A stretch of DNA of 64,000 bases from assembly GCA_030159075.1 (NCBI GenBank), contig BROG01000546.1, positions 431,001-495,000 of the forward strand, given 5' to 3'. The notes beneath the pieces were generated by a model. The model was not told the origin of the DNA and searched no databases. It was given only the letters and a program-made list of their open reading frames with translations. Shown piece after piece: positions 1 to 13,045 of the stretch. Source of the stretch: Atrina japonica (Eukaryota; Mollusca; Bivalvia; Pterioida; Pinnidae). Position numbers and translations under genes: made by a program. The first letter of the stretch is position 1, and the number at the start of each line of letters is the position of its first letter.

Positions 1-423
1 CAAAGGAATTTCATTTTTGTTTATTTTTATTTTCGTTATAAACAGCTCGTATATGAACAACCGCTATGATGTCGACAACAGTTGGGATCTAATGAAAAGT
101 TATTTTTCCATACCAACAAAGGATAGAGCGATAAAATTGATCTTACTGCATGCTTATCGGTGACAATGAATACAAATAAACAACAACGCATGCATACGAC
201 TACATGTAACAGGGTTACAGATCAGTAGATCACAAAGAGTCACACGTAATTTCCTTTTCTTAAGTATAAAACATTTCTTAAGTCAATTTCACAAAAGTTC
301 GTACGTAAAATTTTCCTTAAGGAAATTCCTTAACTTTAAGGACACATAAAGCCTGTAGTAAGTCTTAAATAATTTCCTTACAGGTTTTGACACAATCTTG
401 TAATTTTTGCTATTTTCAGAATG

Positions 424-548
424 CAAGAAACCACCTAATATTTCAAGTTTGTGAAATAAACATTATATGCTGATAAAACAGAGGATATCTAATATTTCAA
501 GAAACCACCTAATATTTCAAGTTTGTGAAATAAATAATATATGCTGAT
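424..548. repeat. short direct duplication
   Basis: Two near-identical copies of about 50 bp (424-474 and 498-548), both containing AAGAAACCACCTAATATTTC, are separated by about 23 bp. The second copy runs into the foldback element that starts near 540. Confidence 0.8.
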
Positions 549-1209
549 GAAGTAGATGACATGTATTTTGTAAATAAATAAGTTTTAAGAAATTAGAAAA
601 GTGATTAACATTTAAAATTAAGGACCGCAATCGACTCGATGTCGGAAAATTGCCGTCATTGAAATCCCTGTGTCAAAGAACATACCATTTTCAAGCTATA
701 CCCTGGCGTAGAAACACTGTTAGCTGCTTAAAATTTTCGGGAAAACCTCAACTTTCCTAATCTGAGTGGGAATAGTCTATTTAATATCATTTATGGTATG
801 TAAAAATATTTCTTTAGATAACATGAAAAATAAAAATGGTCGCTGCTATGTTTTCAATCATTCCCGGTCAGATATCAAAAGCCTCACCCCCTGCTAACTA
901 TCCCTAACCAGGGTTTCATTGGGTAAGCAACACTAACTCACGGAAACGATAAGATCTAGACGCTGGGGTTATCTCCTCGTGAGAGAGTTGTCGTTCGTTA
1001 GTGCCCAAACTCCCCGGATGTTTTCCGTCCAGGTGTTTCTACGCCAGGGTATAGCTTGCAAATGGTATGTTCTTTGACACAGGGATTTCAATGACGGCAA
1101 TTTTCCGACATTGAGTCCATTGCGGTCCTTAATTTTAAATGTTAATTACATTTCAAATTTCTTAAAACTTATTTATTTACAAAATACATGTCATCTACTT
1201 CATCAGCAT
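540..1209. mobile_element. foldback element with ~178-bp inverted arms
   Basis: The left arm (540-718) and right arm (1,032-1,209) are near-perfect reverse complements. For example, GGACCGCAATCGACTCGATG on the left matches the complement of the sequence at 1,107-1,126. The 313-bp loop has no credible ORF. This is the form of a non-autonomous foldback or MITE-type DNA transposon. No clear target duplication was found, so the superfamily is unassigned. Confidence 0.8.
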
Positions 1210-1899
1210 CTTCATAAGTTTCCACAGATCGCAAGTCGCAATGTGCTATAGTAACGTATATGTCTTTAGATTGATAAAATGACTTTTACGATAGAACTTT
1301 ACCAAGGAGACTTTAAGACGCGTAACAATTCTAACTCCAAATAGAAGTTGTAATATGTGCGCGATTCGATACTTACGGAAAAACATCTGTAACATTTACG
1401 TGCTATATCCTCCACTCCACTCGATTTGGTATCTTTGTTCTATTTTTTCTATCTAAATATCGATATCGAGTGTATGTATTAATGTAATGGATGTATAATT
1501 GCTTCAACAAAATACAACCACGTGTCCTGAGCTTTGTCTCCATTCAGATAAAACCTATCGGGCATGTTATCACCGGTGATGGTGAAAATCAAAATATCAA
1601 AAGTCAGTTTGATTATGAATTATGTGGAGGTATGTTAAACATTAAGACGAGGAACCAGACACTTTATCAAGAGATTAAAAGTGTACAGTGGCTGATTAAA
1701 TCATTCAAAACAATTCGTTTTTAAAATTAAAATACAAACCATTTTCCATACATTTTAAATGTTCTCTATTCCTTATGCAGGGATGTTTCATAATAGATTA
1801 AACGAGATACCTTTTGGTATCATCGACAACTGTCTTTCAACTGTAAGTGTTACCAGGAAATTTCGATACATAACCATTGGTATTATGATACTTATGTCA
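1210..1899. other. no recognised feature
   Basis: AT-rich sequence. The ORFs at 1,491-1,724 and 1,759-1,977 have no recognisable domain. The end of the second leads into decayed PLE sequence and may be an older upstream part of it. Confidence 0.5.
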
Positions 1900-2811
1900 T
1901 CCAACACCATTCTGAATCAACAAAAATACACTGGAATTAATATAAAAACGATGCTGGAATTTCTAATATATATTTAATGTATGGAGACCAAGTCTTGTAG
2001 CAAACTGTCAGCATTCCAATGGGAAACAATTGTCCCCCTTTTTTTGCCTTTATCTAAATGATGGTTTTAAATCAAAAGGAGAAAAAGCTAGCTATGGACC
2101 TTAATTTGACATTATGATTTATCAACAATGTTTTGTAATTAACAAAGATAATTTCCATGCTTATGTGAGTACGATACATTCCGAGGAACTGTGGGACCAG
2201 AAAATAAAGACATAAATTTCATACTTTGACATATGGATACAAGCAGAAAATTAGCAACCAAGATATACCACAAATGTGAGAATTTTGGCTTTCCTATTAT
2301 CAACTTCCCAACTTTGAGTAGCAACGTCCCCATTTCGTTTCCAGATGGTGCGTATATCTTTTAGTTCAAAATCTGAACATTTCATATACAGCAGGACACT
2401 ACTCACTGGTACGTTTTTGTCACAAAGATATAAGAAATTGCTTTAAATATCAACATTTCTAAAATTTCCTGGTTTGTTATTTGTGTTTCAGTGAGTGGAA
2501 TGTTGAAATGCTTGTTTTATATTGTCCGATTCACATAAGATGGCGGGGTGCAGTAACCTTTTGATTATCATATGGATGATTCTACTGACTTTTCGGTTAT
2601 GACAGGCAGCACGGAAAAAAAACGTTTTATTCCTCACTGATTACTCTGTTTGGTGACAAATACGTACGATTACACAAGTCAGTGCAATTTTAATGTTATG
2701 CTTTATTACCTAAAATTTAAACTCGTCCAGGTCAAGAAAGGGTTCAAATGACTCCACCCCGCCAGATTATATGGAATTTACTTGTTTGATAATGGTTGTT
2801 AAATGATGATA

Positions 2812-2844
<33 letters not shown>

Positions 2845-2950
2845 GTGATTCATATCTCAATTATTGCATGTAAATATAACTGTTGACTTACAGCATGATG
2901 ACTGGTCAACGGGAAATGCTTACTCTTTAGGGCATCTGATCAAACCTTCA
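1900..2950 (+). mobile_element. highly decayed Penelope-like retroelement (copy A)
   Basis: Aligned by eye to the better copy at 25.66-26.40 kb, this stretch keeps the same order of landmarks. A region around 1,950-2,040 recalls the reverse-transcriptase 'QTVGIPMG' motif in broken frames. The stretch at 2,240-2,420 parallels the 'KLATTLYDKRDDFGF' segment, and 2,487-2,515 parallels the start of the 3' tail. The last part of the tail recurs at 2,880-2,945, after an unrelated insertion that ends in a (GAT)n run. Stops and indels break every frame. The PLE assignment rests on the RT motifs and on the hammerhead motif linked to another fragment. Confidence 0.55.
2809..2842. repeat. (GAT)n microsatellite
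   Basis: About eleven GAT/ATG triplets in a row. Confidence 0.9.
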
Positions 2951-3293
2951 GAAGTCCATACTCTAGAAGAACATACTCTACAACGATACGCTGGTATTTT
3001 TGTTGGTTTTTTTATATTCATGAAGCCTATTGGATTGCAAACCTGCGTCTGTTATATTATCATAAAGGTGTTGTATTAAGATATATTAATGACATGAAGT
3101 ATAACACAAATAACGCTACAATTTTTCAGTTTACATATATGAAAATGAAGAAGTAGCAATGGATAATCGAAACTCGAATGTCAATTATGATACAACAAAT
3201 TAGATATACAAATAGTCTGAACATGAAGAACAATTGTGGATACGAAACAGGATGGAACCAGGTGTCTGGAAGATTCACCGCCCCTTGTGAGCA

Positions 3294-3296
3294 TAT

Positions 3297-3382
<86 letters not shown>

Positions 3383-3411
3383 TATATACATACATATATA
3401 TCTATATATAC

Positions 3412-3467
<56 letters not shown>

Positions 3468-3472
3468 TATAT
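3294..3472. repeat. (AT)n microsatellite, interrupted
   Basis: Two long AT dinucleotide blocks (about 3,294-3,380 and 3,415-3,472) separated by imperfect ATAC/ATCT units. The long TyrIle ORFs on both strands here are translations of the repeat. Confidence 0.95.
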
Positions 3473-4369
3473 ATGCGATTTCTTTCTTGTATACAAAAGA
3501 CTTTCGTATAATAGAAGTGAGACTGTTTTTAAATTTCTGGTGAGGAATTGTTGTGTAAAGGGTCGAAAAATAAAAACACTTGATGATTGTTATATGTTTT
3601 AAATTTGGAGACTTTAGTTGTTCAAACAACTCTCTCGAATTCTTTAGGATCCACATCTGATTGAATGCGCTTACTGAGTAGGCTATTGTTAAGAATCCAT
3701 TTAATTTACCTCGTAAAATACACACAAACACAAACACTTTTTTTATACAAAACAGAAACATGTACTATAGATGTGAACTAGAAAAAAGTTATACAGCCAC
3801 AAGCCATTTATTCTACATCTTATACACATTAACGAATTTCTAGATACAGAGCCCGTTTACATTTGTTGACATGACAACCTATATCATATAGATAATAAAA
3901 ACCATTACTTAACTCTAACTGCAATCAATCAATAGTGGTCAATGATAATGGTCCATTACAAAGCTTCATAAACCTGACAGCAAACCGCTTGTATTTGTTT
4001 ACCCACTAGTAAATAACAATCCCTACTTCCTATGTGTAAGGTGCGTGTTAATTATGACCTGATATCGCTTCCGTATTCGTGACACTTAATAACTTAACAA
4101 TTCACTAATAATTTCGCAATTTAGAATTCAATTTCATAATTCTATTGCCAACAGCGTGTAATACTATTTAGAAAGATTGATTGATTGATTGATATGGTAG
4201 ATTTCAGATATCCCATCGTCAAATCATCCTGTATTTTACATCCTTGCTGTTTTTGTATAGTTCGTACACATGTTTGATTTATTGTACATGTTCTCCATCA
4301 TTTGTCTCTTTTTGTTAATATTGTCTCTGTCATTTTTTAATTTAATATTTTCTACTATTTGAATTTCAG
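3473..4369. other. no recognised feature
   Basis: AT-rich unique sequence with stops in all frames. It would be intron if the exon proposed at 4,370 is real. A short (ATTG)n run lies near 4,178. Confidence 0.5.
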
Positions 4370-4515
4370 AAGTTAAAAGAGAATTGCTTAAAGTTTTACG
4401 ACTTCAAAGACGTATAAAGCCACATCTAAATAACTGGGGAATTCGTATAAATGAGCTCATGAGAAAACATAAATGGCATATACCATTAGAGTATAAAGAA
4501 TCAAATTTAAAGTAA
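4370..4515 (+). CDS. candidate terminal coding exon, unidentified protein
   Basis: A pyrimidine-rich tract ending in TTTCAG at 4,369 looks like a splice acceptor. After it, phase 2, an open frame of 47 codons runs to TAA at 4,513-4,515. The peptide is basic and amphipathic, with segments such as LRLQRRIKPHLNNWGIRINE and MRKHKWHIPLEYKESNLK. Its composition (R, K, H, W, few N/I/Y runs) differs from the noise ORFs around it. I do not recognise the family and found no upstream exon, so it could be chance or a processed fragment. Confidence 0.3.
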
Positions 4516-6096
<1,581 letters not shown>

Positions 6097-6169
6097 TAAT
6101 AGTATCATTATTCATACTAATACACACATCATTTTTCTATGGCAGTTTTGTTTAACGATGGATTGCAAA

Positions 6170-6495
6170 TTTCTCAAACATTTTACGGTCGGAATAATAG
6201 TCTTTTTTGCGATTTCTGTTTCACAAGGTGAAATGTTGAGTTGCCTTTTCGTTGGCGGTTGTTGAGAAGTCTGTTCCAATAGTGACGAGGATTCATTCCT
6301 CATGTATTTCATTTGGACTTGACTGTGGACTCACGGCGGGTGTGGCCGGTCGACAGTGATGCTTACTCTTCCATGGCACCTGATCTCACCTCTTGGTTTC
6401 CAGAGGTCCGTATTTTTCCATTTTTACCAAATTTGTATCTATATCTTGTACATCCTATACTTTGGTATTTGAGATATTTTATGTTATATAGCAAT
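6170..6495 (+). mobile_element. PLE 3' end fragment (copy B)
   Basis: Starts inside the RT C-terminal coding end (TTTTACGGTCGGAATAATAG) and continues through the shared 3' tail (GTGAAATGTTGAGTTGCC, CTCACGGCGGGTGTGGCCGG, TTTGTATCTATATCTTG). The same tail is seen at 12.8, 14.9, 26.1 and 29.9 kb. It is severely 5'-truncated and encodes nothing complete. Confidence 0.75.
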
Positions 6496-7049
6496 TACTT
6501 ATAGTTATTATTAGACGACATTTTCAACATTATTTGTCATATCACTTCACTTTAGAATTGCCATATTGAAGGATTAATATGCTGAAATTATAATATAAAC
6601 TGAATTCCAACTCCAGTGTGGGTTTTTTCCGCATTGTTTAATTTTTGCAAGGATTAAGGTGTTGGGTATCAAAATAAATACCTGAACATTGAATATGGAA
6701 AATACGTACGTCAATGACATGTGAGACAAACTCAGGATATCTCTGGGATTACGAAAATGAAAAACGGTTTGGAAAGTATTCACAACATTGACAACGTTAC
6801 ATGGATTTCGTTATATATTCTTACAAAGAGCTTTTATTTTACGTAGGTAGGCATACTGTCCTATCGTCAATGGAACTTTTGATGTTATGTCGTAACATAT
6901 TATCTGTCTATGGTTTCACTATTAATGTCCAGATTTGATTTCGCGGAAATTCGGTACGCTACGGTGTGGTGGTAATGTTAATATAGTGTTTGGAATTGAG
7001 TTTCATGATACGAAAAATTGAATTGTATGATTTAACCATTTTTGAAAAC

Positions 7050-7052
<3 letters not shown>
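6496..7052. other. no recognised feature
   Basis: AT-rich unique sequence. The minus-strand ORF at 6,574-6,783 has no family resemblance. Confidence 0.5.
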
Positions 7053-7973
<921 letters not shown>

Positions 7974-8087
7974 TTTAATGTAAAGCATTGTCTATTGTCT
8001 TTCAATTCAAACATCAAATCACAGATTATATCTATTATGGTTGATACAAAAAGCCACTGAAAGTAAGGGGGAAAATATTTCACAAGT

Positions 8088-8450
8088 TTAATAGCGTGTA
8101 TGACCGCCATTTGCACCAATGCATTCTTTACACCTACTACGCATTGAACGAATTAGGTTATGCAGGAATGCCTGAGAAATGTTCCACCATATGCGTAATA
8201 AAGAACGACGCATAGCGTCCAACATAGCATTGGGAATTTGACTCTTAACTTCGTTCCATTTCATCCTAAATATCTTCAATAGGCGACAAATCCGGTTACA
8301 TCAAAGGCCAGGGTTGCATATTCACGTTTTGCTGCTGTAGTTAGTCACTAGTTAGCAGGACGTCCAGGACGGATGTTGACATCTCGCAATCTGTTTCTTA
8401 CGGTCCGAGGACTTATCTGTCGATTCCCAGGGATGCTTCTAGCGGCCAAA
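8088..8450 (-). pseudogene. Tc1/mariner-type transposase remnant
   Basis: On the minus strand the last ~35 residues (8,190-8,088) end in SMRSRCKECIGANGGHTRY. This matches the typical Tc1-like transposase C-terminus, a basic SMRRR..-ARGG-TRY ending. Upstream, in a different frame (8,448-8,350), is a helix-turn-helix-like piece containing NRQISPRTVRNRLRDVNIRP, as in the N-terminal DNA-binding half of that family. The catalytic DDE core between them is missing, and the joint region holds a short relic of the 'SPDLSPIE' segment. It is internally deleted, frameshifted and dead. Confidence 0.7.
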
Positions 8451-8832
8451 AAAACCTAATGGAACCGATTACGCAAATGTGACCTCCGTATATTCGTATC
8501 TTGCCGACGTGACGTTACACGCATGTGCCCTGATCGTTGGTGGTCCCAAATGATGCTAGTTTGCTGATATCTTCTCCATAATGCATTTATAGTGTTAATA
8601 TAAACTCAAAATAACACGCAAACAATCATTATAAGTGATGCGTGATGCGAGGTATCTCTTAATCAAAAATTTATTCCAAAAACCAATGTTTTTCTGATCC
8701 AATACATTGAATACTGTCAATGAATGCAAGAAATTCTAATCGATTACTAACCACGTGTCGCTTAAGATCGAAACTTAAGAAAAGCTTGCTGTGGTCATCA
8801 AGGCGAATTGAACGCGATATTAACAATCAAAC

Positions 8833-9089
8833 AGAGCCGACCTGGCTCAGTAAGTAGCGCGCTCGACTCTCTGGATCGTTTGTTTCCTGTCCTTTAATTG
8901 GACAGTAATGTTCGAGGTCCCGTGTCACAGTAGATGTCGGCACGTTAAAGAACCCTCACTGCCCAATAGCCGTAACTGCCGAGCACAGGTCAAAATTGAA
9001 GCCATTCACCGGCATTTGGTGACGTCTTCATATTGGTGAAATATTCCTGAGTGGGACGTTAAACAACAATAAACAAACAAACAATCAAA
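8833..9089 (+). mobile_element. tRNA-derived SINE (copy 1)
   Basis: The head GAGCCGACCTGGCTCAGTAA carries a tRNA-like A-box region, and a degenerate B-box region follows at about 8,908. After that come a conserved body (CGGCACGTTAAAGAACCCTC, CCGTAACTGCCGAGCA) and a tail TGGGACGTTAAACAACAATA with (AAAC)n. Two more copies occur at 49.6 kb (plus) and 60.9 kb (minus). Confidence 0.85.
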
Positions 9090-9177
9090 CACGTGTTTGG
9101 TATATCAAACTATGCCTTTAAGAATAAAGATCGATCAAAAATGTTTTTATTTAATTTTTAAGTTTACAGTTTTTTCC

Positions 9178-9212
9178 ATATATATATATATATCATCATC
9201 ATCATCATCATC
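9178..9212. repeat. (TA)n-(TCA)n microsatellite
   Basis: A short TA run followed by six TCA triplets. Confidence 0.9.
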
Positions 9213-9580
9213 ATTATGTTTGTTCTTTTAGAAAGTTGTATTAACTTCAATCCTTTACTATGCATTCGATTATGATTTTGCCTGCCTCTACCCATGTTTC
9301 CTCATTGTTGTTTTTTTTTTCTACCAGCCACGAATGTTTTACATTAACAAATAACATAAACAGTATCAGGTGAATTTTTCAATATCTTTATATGTGTTAT
9401 GTACATACAACGATGATTTGCAATATGTCAACACTATTGTGGCAGGGAAACTATCAGCAATCAGTGGGGGCAATGTCTATTGCTAGTAAAACAAATTGCA
9501 ATGTGAATAATCTTTCCAATATTTCAGGGCCAAATTGGATTCTTGTATGTTTCAACAAACAACAAAAACTTGTACAATTG
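9213..9580. other. no recognised feature
   Basis: Unique AT-rich sequence. The 63-residue ORF at 9,392-9,583 has no supporting motif. Confidence 0.4.
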
Positions 9581-9628
9581 TAGGCTGTTTTAACTTACTT
9601 TATCTGGCTACCTCATCCGGTTACTTTT

Positions 9629-12053
9629 TTAAGAGTAATTCTATGTAAAGACCAAAAAATAATTTAAGTGCTTAGAAATGGTGTGTCACAGAATACGCTC
9701 ATATTTACTATATATGTTTATTATAGAATACTAAAACATAATATTGATTTTAAAAATGAAAAAATATATATATTGTTGTCATGGCAACAAAGAGTTTTTT
9801 TCACAAGATTCGTCCTCTTCCCAATATAGAAAAAGGCATTTTTGCATAGTTTCAACATTTTTTTTTATTTAACATACAAGATATATCAATAATGTAAATA
9901 TTTTATTTGAATAACCTTTGATTAGACATTCCAAACAATAAAAGCCAAAGTGATAATCAGTACAGAAGGTATTTTGCCTAACAACTTAAAGATAGGGTGT
10001 TTCTGCAATTATCCAATTAGAAGAATTTTATGATTTTTTTATTTTTCAAGACTTTACCCCCCCAAAAATGCAGCAATTTTAAGATACTTTGACCTAAAGT
10101 TTGAATAAGTCTTATAGAACAATATATTATAAAATCAGAGCGGGTATTATTTTCGTTTCTTAGCAACGGTTACTCAAAGTTTGGCTATTTAAGAATTTTT
10201 AACGTATATAGTTCGACTAAATTTCTCCTATCATTTCAAATCTTCATAATATTTTTAAATCTAACTTTCAAATACAGTAAATAACAACTGTCGAGATCAA
10301 ATAATATATATAATATCATTATATACTGTATTAGCAATATAATATACCTTAATATACCTTACCCCAGATTTCCGCGTCCGTTCAAATCAGGACTCCGACA
10401 TTGTCTCTTTTCGAACCGATTCTTTAGCATCTCGTAAATCTTGATTTTTACACAAAAATGTGCTATTTGATTGTCATTTGATAATATTTAGAGACACCTA
10501 TGATCATATGCAATAATTATATTCAGTTTATCTTCTCTTAAGTCAAAAAGCTTCAGATTAGTGTAAATTGACCTGACATCTCAACTCCGCCACTGAAATC
10601 CGACTACTAATTTTAGTGCGCTTTCATCAGCCAAACTCTTGGAAATCTAAAACATTTTTTACTGAAAATAATTCAGAATGATGTCCTTAATTATCATTGA
10701 AAAATTACTTAAATAGAATTAGAATTGGGTGAGAAATCAACGATTATTTATTTCGAATCCGCCGCTAATCGAATCCGAAAACACTATACTATCAGGAATC
10801 CGACATTAGCATCTTTTCGATCTGACGCTGTAGTATTACTAATCGATTACAAATTATGATTGCTAACGGAAAATAAGTAATTTTTGTGTCATTTAATGGT
10901 ATATTTAGAAGGATATCATCATAAACGATTGTGATATATACTTTACTTAAAGTTTAAGTATAACAAATTAACTTAAATCGATCCAATACCTCGACTCCGC
11001 CGTCGAATCCGACTACTAATTTTAGTGTGCCAACGTAAGACAATGTCACGTAAATCGAGTCCAAAGATAATTTTGTATAATTTTCTACTGTCAATGATGT
11101 AAAATACCGCAATAAAGATATACTACAAATATTGTGTTCTTTGAAGAAATCGACAATTATTTGTTCGAATCCGACTCCGCCTCCGACTACTACTTTTAGT
11201 GACCTCCTTAATCAACGGGAGATAGACGCTCTATTTTTTTGCAAACGTATTGTGATTATTTTTAAGCATATAACTGACCACGATTTCGGCTTTATTGACA
11301 GAGTGGAAACGGAAAACATTCAAATTCCGGTTTGAGAAAACGGGTAGCGATAGATTTGGACGTAAACACCCCCAAAACCTAAAAATTGGTCGTATTTACG
11401 AATGATTTGGTTGCATTATGTATCTATTTTTATTGCAAGTACGATTTCTTGTATCCACATTTAGTACCGAGTTAATTTACTATTTTTCTTTAAAAGTTCT
11501 TATTTTGGCACGGATAACAAATTGCGTTGATGTTGTCCAAGGAATTATTAATTAGTGACAAAAATACCCACTGAGATATTTTGCTGTTCCTTTCTACTAA
11601 TATTACTAAAGTCACTAGAGAAAAATGAGCGATTTCCTATGCTGCGTTTTTACAGAGGCCTGATTTAAATTTGCACGGAATTTCCCTATATTAACCTAAA
11701 AAACCAAATTTCAACAGGCCTTTTTTAAAAAACGGAGGCATTACGATCCCCGAAATTTTCTACCTTGTTATATAAACATGTTAAGATCAACAATTAATAC
11801 AAAAAACTGCTGTCAAAACCGACATAAATACCACATTTCATGAAATTTACATAATATGGCTATTTCCATTAGGTTACCATATTCAATATAAATAAATGAC
11901 CGATACTATGGTAACGAGGGAGTTTTACTGGGAAAAAATTGAAAGGTTTTGTTACTCTCATGCAAGGCTATCATTGTGACCAGCTGCTTTCAAAATTTGC
12001 GATATACCATTTCTGACCAATGTTGGTCTTTACATAGAATTACTCTTAAGTGT
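9629..12053. mobile_element. 2.4-kb inverted-repeat element inside a minisatellite
   Basis: The left end AAGAGTAATTCTATGTAAAG (9,632 on) is the reverse complement of the right end around 12,027-12,047. Weaker complementarity continues for about 70 bp (AAATGG on the left, CCATTT on the right). Directly outside the left end lies one unit resembling the 34-bp minisatellite (TATCTGGCTAC), and directly outside the right end is the main array. The element therefore appears to have inserted into, and displaced, the array. No transposase was seen, so it is probably non-autonomous. Confidence 0.6.
10370..11210. repeat. diverged internal tandem repeat
   Basis: Motifs such as GAATCCGACTACTAATTTTA preceded by CTCCGCC recur near 10,580, 10,990 and 11,170, with weaker related segments at 10,375 and 10,760. 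They are spaced a few hundred bases apart. This is an old, degenerate tandem amplification inside the 9.6-12.05 kb element. Confidence 0.55.
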
Positions 12054-12506
12054 TTTACCTAACTTTTGCCGGCTACTTTGTCAGTGTTTTAGCTCACCTT
12101 ATCCAGCTACGTTATCAGTGTTATAGCTCATCTTATCCGGCTATTTTGTCGGTGTTTTAGCTCACCTTTGCCGGCTATTCTGTCGGTGTTTTAGCTCACT
12201 TTTGCCGGCTACTTTGTCAGTGTTATAGCCCATCTAATCCGGCTTTTTTGTCAGTGTTTTAGCTCATCTTAGCCGGCTACTTTGTCAGTGTTTTAGCTCA
12301 CCTTAGCCAGCTACGTTATCAGTGTTATAGCTTATCTTAGCCGGCAACTTTGGCAGTGTTTTAGTTCATCTTAGCCGGCTACTTTGTCAGTGTTTTAGCT
12401 CACCTTAGCCGGCTACTTTATCAGTGTTTTAGCTCACCTTAGCCGGCTACTTTGTCAGTGTTTTAGCTCACCTTAGCTGGCTGATTTGTCTGTGTTTAGT
12501 TCATAA
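12046..12506. repeat. 34-bp minisatellite
   Basis: About thirteen copies of a 34-bp unit, e.g. TTTTAGCTCACCTTAGCCGG followed by CTACTTTGTCAGTG, with point variation (Atcc/Agcc, Ttat/Tttt). Non-coding. Confidence 0.95.
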
Positions 12507-12539
12507 TATATGTAGCCACTAGGTCGTTACCACTGCTGA

Positions 12540-12785
12540 AGAACAATTTGTGTCCCGAGGGTATACATGAACTAAGTACCTGGTATTTCGGTACCAGCTA
12601 ATAATCTTATACTAAAGTAATATTTGTCTCTGATAACACCATTTAAATTCTAAATTATTCAAAAACTAAGGTAGTCATCTTTTAAAGTGGTTACTCTAAT
12701 TTTGCTATGCATTTAGATTTCTTATTTGGCCTTGTATTATACCACTTTTCTTTAGAACAAATATTCAAAATTAGAGCTCAACTGA
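12540..12785 (+). mobile_element. PLE terminal-repeat fragment
   Basis: Collinear, in opposite orientation, with 27,600-27,870. Shared landmarks are CCTGGTATTTCGGTACCAGC, ATCTTATACTAAAG, GTGGTTACTCT and GGCCTTGTATTATACCAC, ending in the degraded ribozyme start GAGCTCAACTGAT. It abuts the PLE 3' piece that follows and is probably part of the same insertion. Confidence 0.65.
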
Positions 12786-13045
12786 TAAAATCTTATTTGA
12801 TATCAGCGTTCCGCAAATTTTACGTTCTGTATAATGTTTTTGGTAATTACTCTGCTAACATTGAATGAATCACTTATTTCATGTTTGACCTGTCAATAGG
12901 GAATGCTTACTGCTCCATGACACGTGCTCCCACCTCTGGATTACCAGATGCCCGTGTCTGTTCAATATTCACCAGATTTGTTTATTGTCTCCTGGACATG
13001 CTTTGGTATCTGTGATATTTATGTTTGTTTCCGGCGATAAAATTG
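12778..13045 (+). mobile_element. PLE 3' end fragment (copy C)
   Basis: Contains CGTTCCGCAAATTTTACG and GGGAATGCTTACTGCTCCAT, then the tail through TTTGGTATCTGTGATATTT. Relative to copy E it has lost the 'GTGAAATGTTGAGTTGCC' block. Non-coding relic. Confidence 0.7.

Noticed and set aside
535..560. A hammerhead core at CTGATGAAGTAGATGAC
   Set aside because: The GAAA strand and stems I and III are absent.
3126..3761. ORFs with (YI)n stretches
   Set aside because: AT dinucleotide translation; the same applies at 5.9, 7.8, 22.5, 28.5 and 31.5 kb.
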